DNA of 64,000 bases, taken from the NCBI RefSeq assembly GCF_030272615.1, contig NC_081407.1, positions 142,606,897-142,670,896 on the forward strand, read 5' to 3'. Shown here piece by piece: positions 1 to 11,278 of this stretch (the first letter of the stretch is position 1; each line of letters starts with the position of its first letter). The translations under genes and the position numbers were made by a program. The notes under the pieces were generated by a model. That model worked only from the letters and a program-made list of their open reading frames with translations. It searched no databases and had not been told where the DNA came from. Source of the stretch: Cryptomeria japonica (lineage: Eukaryota; Streptophyta; Pinopsida; Cupressales; Cupressaceae).

Positions 1-1640
1 GTTCGGGCTTTTTGCTATCGACTGTGTGGGAAACACGACAGTCATGGCTTCCCTCCCTGCAATTGATAAGAATGAACTCTAATTCAAATTAGGGGAAAGG
101 ATATTAGAGTATGTGATGAAATGAAAAAATCCCTTGAGATTAAAATGTTGGAAACCCTAAAAGGGTTAAATGTAATATAACATTAAAATTTAGGGTTAGC
201 TTAAAATAAAAATAGAAGAGGGAATAGTTAGATAAGTTTCATGTATCATAAAATAAAAGGGTGGGAAAACCCTAAATAGAGTTTTAAAAAGGAATCTAAT
301 ATTAAAAAGGGGTTTAAAATTTAAATTAAGTTATTGGGAGGGAAAAGTCTCATTTAGATAAAGAAATTTTATAATGATTCAATGTGTTCTTTATTTAAGA
401 GGGAACTTTATTTTTGGAAAATGATTATTTAAACTTTAGGGGAATATTATTATTTAAGTGTGGATGTGTATTAAAAAGGGAGTTTAATTTTTAAGGGGTT
501 AATTAATTGGTGGGCGATTTATTTAAGTGACTTAATTTAAAATGGGAGTTTAGTGAAAGTTTATAAAGGGTGAATCACATGATTGATTAATAGATTAATT
601 ATGAAGTAATTATTGATCTTGTCCTAGAGAAAAATTATAGTGATGATTTAATTATAGGGGTCTAGCCAATGAATATTAGTATTAATATGACCAAATAAAA
701 GGGTTGAATATTAACAAATTTATTATTGTCCATAATGTATAAATTACAATATTAAATTTAATTTATACATCCCTTAGTGAGATTTAGAAAATTAAACTGG
801 ATGATTAATAGATAAAACCTAAGGGTATTAGAGTTATTAATAAAATGTATAAACGTTAATTAATTGATTAAACCTATTTAGGGATGGTCTCTCTAGTTAA
901 TCCTAAAGGACTACCCCTATCAAGGGACGTTGGAAAATTAACCTAGGGGTGGGTTTTACCCAGCTTGGTTACGTACGCTCATGATACCACTCGCTTGTAA
1001 TTAATTTAATCTAGTCACCATTTGTAAATAATTCAATCTAGTTAGCGTTTGTGTTTCTCCTGGTGGAACTTAGTGGACAAGTTCATCACAACTTTACGTA
1101 ATCACTTGTTATTATGCCTTCAAAAAAAATCGTTGTTGTGTTTTTGCCCAAAAAGTTTGGGCATGACAGATTGTGATTCGTTAATATAGTTATTATACTT
1201 TGTAGCTAGAATCTACTTGTATTATTCAAATCTTATATGCGATTGATGTGTTATTGAACTCTATAAATCTATTTAACAAAATTGGGATTTTGGTTGTCTT
1301 TAAAATCATCATCATGTCCTATTTCTACAATTTGTTTATGTCAATCTTTCACCTCAAATTTGAGTCCTATGTCCTAAAATTTTATCAAGATGTATTAATT
1401 ATGATCACTGTTAATGAACACGTTGTGCCATGTTATATTACTTTTATTCTTATTATATTTTTAATAGAAATAAAAAAAATAATATAATACATCTGCTAAA
1501 AAAACAATTTATTATTTATAAAGAAAAAATAATATTTAAATAAAAAATAATTTACAAACAAAAATATTAGGATCAATTTTTTATATCATTTCCACAAGTA
1601 TCTTCTTTAAGAGAAGAGCCAAAGAATTATCTAGTCATTT
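1..1640. other. AT-rich spacer, no gene
   Basis: I see no supported gene here. The sequence is AT-rich with many short direct similarities built on 'aattaattta' and 'aaccctaa'. A small perfect hairpin (GCCCAAA / TTTGGGC) lies at 1146-1162. A 79-codon open frame at 1248-1487 is hydrophobic, AT-driven and resembles no family I know. If the terminus at 1822 is correct, part of this stretch could be the inside of a CACTA transposon, but no transposase is visible. Confidence 0.5.
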
Positions 1641-1822
1641 ATTTAGAATTTCTCTATCATCTATCAAATTAGTCATTTTTATTTATGTGATCCCCCCTGT
1701 TGACCAAATTAGTCATTTATTTAGTCATTCATTGCTTTTTTTGTGAAAAAATTGCTAAAATTTGGTCTCGTGACTAAAATTTTTGGTCACGTAGTCATTT
1801 ATTGGCCATATTTTTACTAGTG
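1641..1822 (-). mobile_element. CACTA (En/Spm)-like terminus with subterminal repeats
   Basis: Read on the minus strand from 1822, the sequence starts CACTAGTAAAAATATGGCC, the form of a CACTA-superfamily end. Within 180 bp there are several short related motifs: GACTACGTGACC, TAGTCACGAGACC and two copies of ATGACTAATTTG. Clustered short repeats like these are typical of CACTA subterminal regions that bind transposase. The element would extend leftwards from 1822. I do not see the opposite end or a transposase, so this could be a decayed fragment. It abuts a truncated LTR to the right, which suggests insertion into that LTR. Confidence 0.45.
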
Positions 1823-1825
1823 CTT

Positions 1826-2371
1826 TTACTGTCTTTGCTCTGCTAAATACTCCATTTCTATCTCAGTCAACTACCAGTTGGTCTAAAAGCAAAGTGTGCA
1901 CGTGAAACTACGCTCAATCGCACCAAAATGGATCACCATATCACTAACATACCGAAAATCAATCGCCAAATCAATCTTATATATCTGGTCTTAGCACAAA
2001 AATAATCTCCTTCAAGTCGGTTTCAAGAAGTGTAACATGTAGCTCCAAGTCGACTTCAATCTTGAATAAAAAATAGCACCAGACAAAAAGATTATGATCG
2101 TACACTTCCTAGGGGTCTTCCCAATCATCGAGATCACAAAAATGATCACCAAAAACACCACAATCATCGAAAATCATTCCAGATCAAAATATTACCAAAA
2201 TACGTTGTTTTACCGGCTAACTACCTATCGGTTACCTCCATCTTCCAGATAAGATGAATCACAACTGCCGGATTAAATTACCAAGAAGTGTTTCCATTGA
2301 TGGCAACCCTAAACAAATAAGAAACTACCGGAAGTCACCCAAAATCACTGGATGAGTGTCAATTGCCAACA
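1826..2371 (-). repeat. Truncated copia-type LTR (5' end of LTR at 2371)
   Basis: On the minus strand this begins TGTTGGCAATTGACACTC, matching the first bases of the solo LTR at 21460. It continues with the family phrase 'ttgccatcaatgg' and CCGG-containing words seen in other copia LTRs of this window. The LTR is cut off on its far side near the CACTA-like terminus. Its border at 2371 directly adjoins LINE sequence, so the LTR probably inserted into the LINE. Confidence 0.45.
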
Positions 2372-3007
2372 ATTCATATTAAAATTAGAACTTAACCAAG
2401 GATTTTAGGAATCTTTAAGAGTGACATTTGACCTAAGAAAGGATACCCTCTATCCCCTAACCTATTTGGCTTATATTGACAAACTAGAAGAGTGGTTAAG
2501 TTTACAAGGGGATGGTATTACTTTGCATGAGAGTATGTTGTGAGGTTTCTTTTCTATGTTAATGATCTTGTTTTGATTGAAAGGCCCATTAAAGGTTTGT
2601 GAGGGCATTTGTGTGCCCTAGAGCACTTTTTCAAGGAAGCACATATATTCAATTGAACACTAGAAAGCTCAAGATCATGAAAATTTCCAATTGAAAGAAA
2701 AAAATAGTTTATCTTTTTAGTTTGAAGAGGTGACTTGGAAGAAGTGAACATAGAGTACATAAACCTTCAAATAAACTTCAACAAAAAGATTATTTTGTAA
2801 ACTTGTAGAAATAGAAAACCTTGACAGGTTGGAGAGAAAATTTATAATTTACAAAAGTAGGGAAGTTGAGGTATGCGATTTAAAAACTATCTCAAATTTA
2901 TTCAAACTATTAGTAATTTTATTGGAGCTTTATTGGTGGGAACTGTCAGTTCGTAGAGCTTAAAAATAAAAATAGAGACAAAAAGAGAAGATTAAAAATA
3001 TTTAATT
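2372..3007 (+). pseudogene. LINE reverse transcriptase remnant, copy 1
   Basis: Translation across frames gives a decayed non-LTR reverse transcriptase. Blocks occur in order: YPLSPNLFGLY (family PLSP.LFGLY), IDKLEEWLSLQGDGI, FLFYVNDLVLIERPIKGL and ALEHFFKEAHI. A stretch resembling the 'YLGIDFN' block follows, then REVEVCDLKTISNLFKLL. The catalytic YADD box reads YVND, so the second position and one catalytic Asp are changed. Frameshifts and stops occur throughout. Upstream endonuclease and RT fingers are missing. Gypsy-1 inserted at 3008-3012, and similarity may resume after 14667. A second copy lies at 18290-18716. I am confident of the LINE RT assignment but not of the clade. Confidence 0.75.
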
Positions 3008-3012
3008 ATAAG
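3008..3012. repeat. Target-site duplication ATAAG of gypsy-1 (left copy)
   Basis: ATAAG directly precedes the TG of the left LTR and is repeated exactly at 14662-14666 after the CA of the right LTR. This is the 5-bp duplication expected for an LTR retrotransposon insertion. Confidence 0.92.
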
Positions 3013-3798
3013 TGTTTATGGTAAAAATGGATAACAATAATAACGATATTGAAAGGCTAAATGAATTCAACCACAAAACCCTAGCCTAACAACAACAAAG
3101 ATCCACCATAACATATGAAGATTACCTAAGACAATGCAAATCAAATGAAATCACAAAGATTATACCATCACATGTCCAATAGGGTTTGGATCTCCATTCT
3201 TCCTATCTCCATTGATCTTTCTTGATATATTTGCTCTCAGATTTTATGTGTGCACAAGAGCTCAACAAAGAATGGAAATGTGGTTGTAAGTAGGATCGCA
3301 TATGTTCAAAAACATAGTGTAGTCAAGTAGTCAACGAGGGTTGAATGCATAGTTGAGTAGAATGATTGATTAGGGTTGATAATGAAGGAAGCATCTCCTT
3401 ATATAGAAGACACTATATGAAATGGAGGGATAAGATTGAGTGGTGTAAAAGGAGGTCGGCTATGATTAGAGGGTAGGTAAAGAAAATAATAAAATAATGA
3501 GAGGGGTAGGTAGTGTATGAATTAAGAGATGAATGACATGTGTCATGGGTAGAAAAGGTTAATGAATTAATTAAATAAATAAAGATTTATTTAATTAATA
3601 GAAGGAGTGAGATCAATTAAATAAATAAGATATTTATTTAATTTAGGAAAAGGATAATTTAAATAAATAAATGTATTTATTTAAATGAGAAATAAGGCTA
3701 GAAGAAGATAAATGAATTAATTAAATAAATAAAGATTTATTTAATTAATAGAAGAATTAAGCTTAGATAATTAGACTGAACAATTTTGGGTGTCTACA
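3013..3798 (-). repeat. gypsy-1 3' LTR
   Basis: On the minus strand it begins TGTAGACACCC next to the polypurine tract and ends CCATAAACA. It matches 13851-14661 nearly base for base, apart from a 25-bp AT-rich segment missing here near 3770. The interior contains runs of 'aattaaataaataa'. Confidence 0.92.
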
Positions 3799-3812
3799 TT
3801 TCGCCCCTGTTT
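3799..3812 (-). other. gypsy-1 polypurine tract
   Basis: The minus-strand reading AAACAGGGGCGAAA lies immediately upstream of the LTR start TGTAGACA. It is the expected plus-strand primer for reverse transcription. Gypsy-2 has the related tract CAAAGAGGGGCAAAA in the same position. Confidence 0.8.
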
Positions 3813-4421
3813 AAGACAATGTAGCTTGTCGCATTGTTTCAAAGAAGATAAGATGAACTGATACAAAGTTGCCCCAAGATGGGAATGATATGCCCCCTCG
3901 AGAGATTGGATGAAAATGTGTGAAAAGACCACAGACAATCTCTCGATAAGAAAGAAAGGCTAGAATGGACTGACTAGATAAAGTGACAAAGTCACGGGAT
4001 AACGAAGACTGAATAGGGCTAGGGTAGTCTATAAGATAGACCATGAGGGGAAAACATCCTCATTGTCATCCACACATCGAAGAGATCAGAGTGCAGAGCG
4101 AGATAGAGCAGTAGTAGTCAATAGCGATGGCTTTGGTGCATAGATTTGATCATGTTCGCCGATTTGAGAGGCCAGTAGAGGCAGGAGAGCCAGTAAGTAC
4201 CACAAAACCTCCTTGTACTTTGATGCATTTATTGTTGTCATTAATGCATGCTAGGTAGAGTAATAAATGCACTTAGATTAGTGTCCAAAAAAATGTCAAA
4301 AACGTGTAGGCGCATCTGCGTTGGTGCCAGGCGCGTTTATGTGGTCTAAAAGAGCGTTTATGCCATGAAAGCATGTTTGTGTCCAAAAATGTGAATTTGT
4401 GTCTTCTAGGTCAAATCAACA

Positions 4422-4796
4422 GTTCTGTGATGAACATACGTTGTCGATTGGATAAGCTGCTGAGAGGATACACTCAAGTAGGTCCTCTAGGGAAGACTAG
4501 GATAACAAATAGGGCTAGGATTGACAATTCTGTGATAGAACATACGTTGCCAATTAGGAAACTTCTCAAGAGGATTCACTCAAGTAGAGGCCCTAGGATA
4601 GGATAGATCAAGGCACTTTGTGATGAACAGGGAGTACTAAAATATGAGCAGCACTTTGTGATGAACAGTGAGTGCAAATGTGAGCAGCACTTTGTGATGA
4701 ATAGGGAGTGCCAAACACGTAGTACTTTGTGATGAATAGGGAGTACCACTAAGATAGAAGCAACACTTTGTGATGAACAGTGAGTGTCACTAGGAC
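4422..4796 (+). repeat. Short tandem repeats in gypsy-1 3' region
   Basis: Five copies of a word close to CACTTTGTGATGAACAG start near 4614, 4652, 4688, 4723 and 4764, with spacing of 35-41 bp. Just upstream, two diverged copies of a longer unit containing 'ttctgtgatgaacatacgttg' occur near 4422 and 4527. The shared 'tgtgatgaa' core suggests both arrays grew from the same seed. They lie directly upstream of the plant-mobile-domain fragment and may be its former promoter or 5' untranslated region. Confidence 0.7.
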
Positions 4797-4835
4797 TGAG
4801 ATGATTGATTTGTGTGACTGTAGGAGTATTTTCCT

Positions 4836-5318
4836 ATGCTAGAGTCATGGGAGAGATTCCCATCGACTCAGAGGTTGCGACCTGAGTTGACAGTCGAGGA
4901 CCGAGCTGTGATTGAGGCTATGGGATTGAGACATATTCTATATGTGCCTGAGTTCTGGGCAAACATGGGATTGTTGACTGCACTGGTGGAGAGGTGGCAC
5001 TCAGAGACATGCACGTTCATTTGCCGATGGGGGAGATGACAGTCACCCTAGAGGATGTATACAGGATTCTGTGGATACCGATCGATGGGGAGCTGATTTC
5101 GTACGATCGAGACGAAGATAGGGAGGCCCTGAGACGATTGTTTCCGGATTCAGGACTAGAGATGAGGGCTAGACATGTGGCATGGGACACGATGACATAG
5201 ATAGGATTAGCACTACCAGTAGTATTGGCAGGAGTGATTAGTGGGTTCCTTTGTCTGGATACGGTGACACGAGGATTGGCTGCGGGATCGAGGAAGAGGA
5301 GGAGAGGAGGAGGATGAG
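4836..5318 (+). pseudogene. Plant mobile domain (aminotransferase-like, PMD) fragment, antisense to gypsy-1
   Basis: The frame from 4836 reads ...VIEAMGLRHILYVPEFW, then LLTALVERWHSET. After a one-base frame change near 5020 it continues HLPMGEMTVTLEDVYRI. This is the signature core of the plant mobile domain (PF10536), where 'ALVERWRPETHTFHLPxGEMT' is typical. The frame hits TAG at 5198-5200 but the likeness continues as LALPVVLAGVISGF to a TGA near 5318. PMD proteins occur both as plant regulators of the MAIN/MAIL type and as passengers in transposons. Here the copy lies inside gypsy-1 between integrase and the 3' LTR, on the opposite strand. It is truncated relative to full PMD proteins and not functional as it stands. 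Confidence 0.75.
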
Positions 5319-7155
5319 ACAACTAGGCTCAAGAGACAGAAGGGATAGGAGAGATGATCATGGGGCGGGTCCTTCCAAGGCTCAGACGCCGTTGAGGCCA
5401 GCCGGCTCCAAGGGAGGGAGTTCATCGTAGCCGTAGAGGGCTCCCTATGTATCAATTTTGTACCATTTTTTATGATGATGTAGACACCTTCGGGTGATTG
5501 TAGCCATATTATTTTGACATCATTGTATCATGACACTTTATATATATGAGATGATTCATCTTTATGGCAGCTATATGCATGTGTACCTATTTGATGAGAT
5601 GTTCTTATGTGATGCTTATGATATGGATGCAAATATGTATATGATGCAATGCAATATATTTTTGCTCTTTTATGTTTTAAAATGTTATGCCAATGCAAAT
5701 GTGAATGTATGAAATGCAGATGAATATGATAATGCAAAGAACTATTTACATGATGAAAATGTAAGATGTGCTAACATGTGTTGTGTGCAGGATGTGGTGC
5801 AATTGTGATATCCATATGTATGTATGAAATGCTTATATCTGGTAATCCAGGTGCAACTACATGAAATGCAAATATTTTTGGTGTGTCATTATACTCAGTC
5901 ATGTGATAGCAGGCTACACGGACTCGAGAAGGATGATGGAAGTCAATCAAGAAAGGGGGATGGAAGACAGAAGATATGAAAGTGAAAGAGCTTCTTGTGC
6001 GTTATCATCATTGAGCTTTATTATAGCAAGTAGGTTATGACAATCGAGGCATATGTTTGACCCAGAAAGTCATTGTACCTGTTTGCATGGAGATAAGACA
6101 GTCACAAACAAGGAATGCTCCAGTTCATACTAGACTCACAGTGTCCTCATATCCTTGAACAAGTCATAGAATTACTAAAAGACAATCCACAGACAACAAA
6201 TACAAATAGGTGATGATACCCCATCCTCACCTTTCTAGTCAAAGACATCCTGGAGATAGAATATCTAGTCAGAGACATCCTGAAAAAGCTAAAAGACATG
6301 TCACCAAAAGATAAAATCAAAAGAAAACCAAGACTCAACACCAACATCCACTGTAGTCCTCAAGTTTAGTGTCTCTTGTCACTTGTATAAGTTTTATTTG
6401 ATTGTGGTCACAATGTTTACTTTCACAAAAAGGATAGATAGCACTGAACCATATGTTGTCTGAGTCTGTTGAAAGATTTGATTTGTTGAAGCCCATTGTT
6501 GCTGTTGTGTCTCATCTGAAACTGACTGAATCCATGAAACTGATACTTTATTGCGGAGAAGATGAAACTTTATTGTGGATTTGTGATGCAAATGTTGCTT
6601 TATTGCGAATTGTGTGCGGATAGACTGAAGGAAGCTGGAAGAAACTGTACTCCTCGAAACATGTGATGTTCTCAGTTCCACACCCATCACTAGATGTAGG
6701 ATTTGCCTTAGCCACATATAGGAGTTGATTTATTATGGATGGAAAGGAGTGAAAAGGGAGGTTTATTATGAATGGCGAACCAATCTTGGGTAGATCAATA
6801 ACAAGCCATGATGGGAATGTGTAAGTTTATTATGGATGAATTGGTCGTGAGTGTGTGCAAAGTGAAGTGATGAAAGAGAATCCTGAAGGAGGGAGGAGCA
6901 ATGTCTCTACACATGGCACTGGTGACCTAGTTTTCACCATGGTACTTGCCTAGGGAGCCACCAAAGTGGTTTTCATCGTTGGACGAAATTATTTCTCTTT
7001 ACTTTTTTCAATTTTTCAATGTTTTTTTTTTTTTGTCACAAGGCGCCTGTTTGTCAGGTTTTCACCAAGTAACGATTTTTTTGTTTTATAATTTTTTTTG
7101 TATTTTTGAAAATTTTGAATTTTTTTGAATTTTTAAATTAGCATACTTTGAAGAG
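5319..7155. other. gypsy-1 3' noncoding zone
   Basis: No gene is supported here. The first part looks like the degraded tail and 3' untranslated region of the PMD fragment. The stretch 6925-6990 ('ttttcaccatggtacttgcc' and onward) is clearly related to 24270-24335 in gypsy-2, so this is conserved lineage sequence between pol and the 3' LTR. A T-rich run lies at 7010-7110. Confidence 0.6.
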
Positions 7156-7761
7156 CTATGTGTAAAACCTACGAAGGTGCGTGTTGTTGATAGGATCCTC
7201 CAAACGTTGACCCTCTGTGGTTGAGAGTTGATATGCACCAGATCCATATGTTGCTGTGATGATGTAAGGGCCAAGCCAGTTTGGTTCGAACTTTCCCTTC
7301 TTCTCTCTGTCTTGCTGATTTTTGGGGTTTTCTCTGAGAACTAAGTCACCCACCTCAAATGTGCGAGGCTTGACTTTATGATTGTAGTTGCATTGTTCCT
7401 TGAGTGAATGATGTGTAGCTTGAGTGACTGTCTTCCTTGATGAAGGAACTGAGATAGAATTACTAGTGTGTGGACTACACAGGCCCGTATGCGTGTCACC
7501 TAAAGAAGTTTCGGCATCCCTGACAACAAAGTCCCTCAAGGAAGTTCCATTAAAGCTCCATGATGTATCGCCAGAAGGGAATGGATGTTTGAAACAAGTG
7601 GATGAGTTATGAAGGCTTATGATTGTGAAAAGAAGTGAAAGTAGGATAGCATGATGGAGACTTAGGATCAACAAGTATGTGTTTTGATTTAAAATTTTAG
7701 ATCTTTTGCCCCCAGTTGTTCTGATATTAGGGGAGATCAACTCTTGTTCTTTTTCGTTCAT
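7156..7761 (-). pseudogene. gypsy-1 integrase C-terminal end
   Basis: The last ~95 codons (about 7443 to 7156) match the C-terminal tail of plant Ty3/gypsy integrases: NHKVKPRTFEVGDLVLREN, KGKFEPNWLGPYIIT, and a terminal block ending in HLRRFYT. The HHCC and DDE domains are missing. The ~105 codons before it resemble no integrase and include a hydrophobic stretch (TYLLILSLHHAILLSLLF), probably filler at a deletion junction. It is in the same reading frame as the upstream protease and gag, so an internal deletion joined gag-protease to the pol end. A TAA at 7813-7815 separates them. Confidence 0.8.
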
Positions 7762-7812
7762 AGGATTTTTATCCTTGACTTTGATTTTTGTGGAGTCCAG
7801 TAGCTTTTGATT

Positions 7813-8715
7813 TTAATTTGGACTAAAGGACTTTTCTTTATTATTGACTTTTAGATTTTTCTTTTCAAATCTTGATTTTCGATCCCCAATTAGTAAGGGC
7901 TTTTGTAATTCTTGTTGATCCAAGTCTGAGAGAGGAGTGGAAATGGAATGAGTGGATGAAATGGTAGAGCTATGTGAGTTCTCAAGAGGGCTGACGATAC
8001 ACTCAATAGATTCTTTGCTGGAACCACTCTTAGGACTATTGATATCAAGAGTTGCTTGCACCACTAGAGAAGATTTGCATTCAGACTTAGTAGCCACAAC
8101 ACTAGGTGGTTCACACCCAATTCCTTGGCATTGTAAATTGTTTATGGATTGTTCCTGTCGACTGAATGTCTTAGGAGATAGTGGGAGTTGATTAACATGA
8201 AAGATATACTCACCACATCCCATGTCTTTAATATTGAACTTTTCTTTGATCTCTACTTGTTTTGATGTAGAATCTTTCAAGGATTCTGTATCAACATATG
8301 TTGATGAAGGAACAACCTCTCGATTGATTGGGATTGTTATTTCTGATTTAGGTCGTAGATTGTTGCAATATATGAATGGATTCAGATCACCTTTGATGGT
8401 CACTTCAATTCCATTGTGAGGAAACTTAATGCATTGGTGGCATGTAGATGGGATTGCTCTCATCTCATGAATCCAAGGACGTCCTAGCAATATGTTGGAT
8501 GTGAGATCAAGGTCTAGGACTTGACAAATCACATCTTTTGTAATTGGCCCAACTTTGATAGGTAAGGTGACTGTTCCTTTAGATGAACGCTCTTCATCAT
8601 CATATGCTTTGATAGTAATTTTGTTTCTAGAATTCACAACTTTATCTGAATATCCCAATTGTTTAATAGTGCTCAATGTGCAAATGTTTAGACCTGCTCC
8701 TCCATCTATCAGGAA
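7813..8715 (-). pseudogene. gypsy-1 aspartic protease (retropepsin) region
   Basis: The active-site motif DGGAGLN lies at 8706-8686, the usual plant gypsy variant of D(T/S)GA. About 70 codons later, NILLGRPWIHEM provides the second conserved protease block (ILG.PW). The remaining ~200 codons are charged and Ser-rich with no RT motif. It is in frame with gag; a single TGA at 8718-8716, just before the active site, interrupts the fusion. A functional element would cleave Gag-Pol with this enzyme. Here it ends at TAA 7813-7815 where RT should begin. Confidence 0.8.
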
Positions 8716-11278
8716 TCATTTTATTCGATGTTTGTGTATGAAGGCTTCAATGTGTAGAGGTGCATTATGTGGCTGACTTACAGAGGCGTCATCAGCTTTT
8801 GTGAATGTAAGGGAGTGTGGAATGGAAAGGTATCCCACCATGGCTTGAAACTGGTCCATGTTTAGATCAGTAGGAATGATAGTTTCTCTCAAGATTTTGT
8901 CAAGAATGGATTTATGTGTGGGGGATATGCATAGGAGTTCAAGAATGGAGATGAGCGCGGGTGTCTTCCCTAATTGTTCTACAAGGTCATACTCAAGTCT
9001 GGTTGATGAGGAAGCGGTGTTCTTGGCTGGAGCACCTTGCAAAGTGATTTTACCTCGACGGGTTGTAACATGACATTTAGAGGTAGGCTCGGAAGAAGAT
9101 CCAACGCCTTTTAAGACAATCTTGGGTCTCTGGGTAGAATTCTCAGGTTTTTTGTCTTGATGATAATGGTAGAGACGTAATTGTCCACCGAGATGCGATT
9201 GATAGTTTGAATCATAGTTGTAGGATGCTCTAGTATAGTTGGTTTGATCATCTGTGACTTTAGCTTTTCCTTTGTCATGTTTTGGGAATGGTTCCTTAAA
9301 CATCTCATGTTCTTGATTGGATGAGTACCCTTCAATCTCAATGTCACCCCTATCAATGAGATCTTGTACGATGTTCTTCAGTCGATTGCAATTTCCTGTC
9401 TTATGACCCTTTCTCTTATGAAATTCACAATATTCATCATCATTCCACCAATTTGGTTTAACCTTTGGTTCATATGGAGGAAAATTTGGAATAGTGATTA
9501 CCTTGTTTCCCACTAGCTTCTTGAAGACTGACTCAAGTGGTTCTCCCAATGGAGTGTACTTCCTTCGTGATCTAGAAGTTGTTTGAGCATTCACTTGATT
9601 GTTTGTAGAGCTTGATCTCAAAAAAATGAATTTGGGTCACACTGTATTGGCATCAACAACACCATCATTGACTATGTTCTTGTTTTTATTCCAAAATCTT
9701 GGCTTATCTTTTCCTTTAAAGTCATCTTTGTTTTCCTTGAATATCTTAATGACTCCTTGTTCAATTAGGACCTTTTCTATTGCTAATCCTTTTTCAATGA
9801 CGTCCTTGAAGGTGGAAAAACAAGCTTTCCTTAGGTCATAACCAATGTCTTTGTTAACATTCTGAGTGAACATCTTTACCATTTGTTTTTGTGGAATTTC
9901 ACAAGAGCATCTGCTGGCTAGATTTCTCCATCTTTGTAAAAATGATGCAAAAGACTCTCCATCTTTTTGCTTGGTGTTGCACAAAGTAGTGACTGATATG
10001 TCTGTCTCTATGTTGTATGAGAAATGTTGAATAAATGCCTCTGCTAAGTCACCCCATGACTTAATACCAGGTGGAAGTTGGGAGAACCATTCCATAGCTT
10101 GATCACCTAGGCTTTATGGGAATAATCTCATCAAATATGTCTCTTCTGAAGCTACCTCAATGCAAGCTGTGAAAAACTATCTTATGTGTGCCTTAGGATC
10201 CCCTTTTCCTCTATACTTATTAAACTTAGGTGTCACGATATGTAGGAAAAGGAGGCATTGGAATGCTCTTGTCAAATGGATAAGGACATATGTCTCTCAT
10301 TGTGTATGTTGGCTTTGGTGTATTTATGTCCTCCATTTTCTTTTGTAAGTCCCTGATTTGTTGCTCCAAATTGTTCTTAGGTGGAGATCGACTTCTTGGA
10401 CCATACCCCATGCTTGAGGCACCAATTGGAGGAGGAGCATGTTGCATATATGGATGATATTGATCATACACATGTTCATATGGAGGAGGTCTATAATGAT
10501 GCTGTGTATATGGACCACTTGGTATAGAGTCATGTTGAGGAACGAAATATCTGCTTTGTCCATGTATACCATACTCTACAGGCATGTCATGAGTTTGTTC
10601 TAGTGTGTTGCCCTCAAATTTGACACGGGGTTTCCTTGTGTCCAAATTTTGAGCATGCCTTTGAATATCCAATTGCTTTGGTGGTTGATCCTTAGCATTG
10701 ATATGTGATTGAGCATATTTCTCTGCATAAGACTTCCATAATGGGTTGCAAAGGTGAGTATCATATGCTTGGCCATGTGTGTATGGGACCTCTGGTTTTT
10801 GAAACAAAGATGATGGTGATTCAGGTACAAGATGTGGTCCTCCATTGCCTCCACTATTAGGCCTCCTTTGATCCATGTTGGAGTGAGGTTGTTGCAAAGG
10901 TCGATTTTCCATTATTTGAGACATGTCAAAATCATGAGGTATCTTGGATCCACTTTGTGCCATCATTTGTAAGAAGTATTGTCTATCCCTCCTCATTATT
11001 TCCTCAACCAATCGATTGAAACGGGGATCCATAATGGATTCTTCCACATCTGCTGAATGTATTGAAAAGTTGTCCATATCATCATTGTGTGTATCATTGT
11101 TGTTTGTAGTGTCCATGTTCTCAACATTAGGAATGTTTCTATAGGCATCCATGTCAGGTAATGTAGTATGATCAGAATTGAAAAAGATATCATTGTCATA
11201 CTCATAAGAACTCATGTTTGCGGACTCTTGAGCCTCCTTAGTTTCTCTCCTAGATTTTTGAAGATGGGTTTCAACCAT
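8716..11278 (-). pseudogene. gypsy-1 gag
   Basis: Gag starts at ATG 11278 with an Asn/Asp/Pro-rich N-terminal region of about 350 codons. A frameshift near 10235 leads into the capsid core: AMEWFSQLPPGIKSWGDLAE, then FASFLQRWRNLASRC (retrotransposon gag, PF03732-like). The zinc-knuckle variant CEFHKRKGHKTGNC is at 9429-9388, its second Cys replaced by His as is common in this group. Defects are the frameshift, a TAG and a TAA between 10220 and 10095, a TGA at 9639-9637 and the TGA before protease. Otherwise one frame is kept from 10235 to the protease. The protein would form the virus-like particle and bind RNA. Confidence 0.85.

Noticed and set aside
1248-1487. 79-codon hydrophobic frame
   Set aside because: AT-driven composition, no family likeness and no gene context.
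7424-9841. Plus-strand frames opposite gypsy-1 gag and protease
   Set aside because: They are shadows of the minus-strand coding region.
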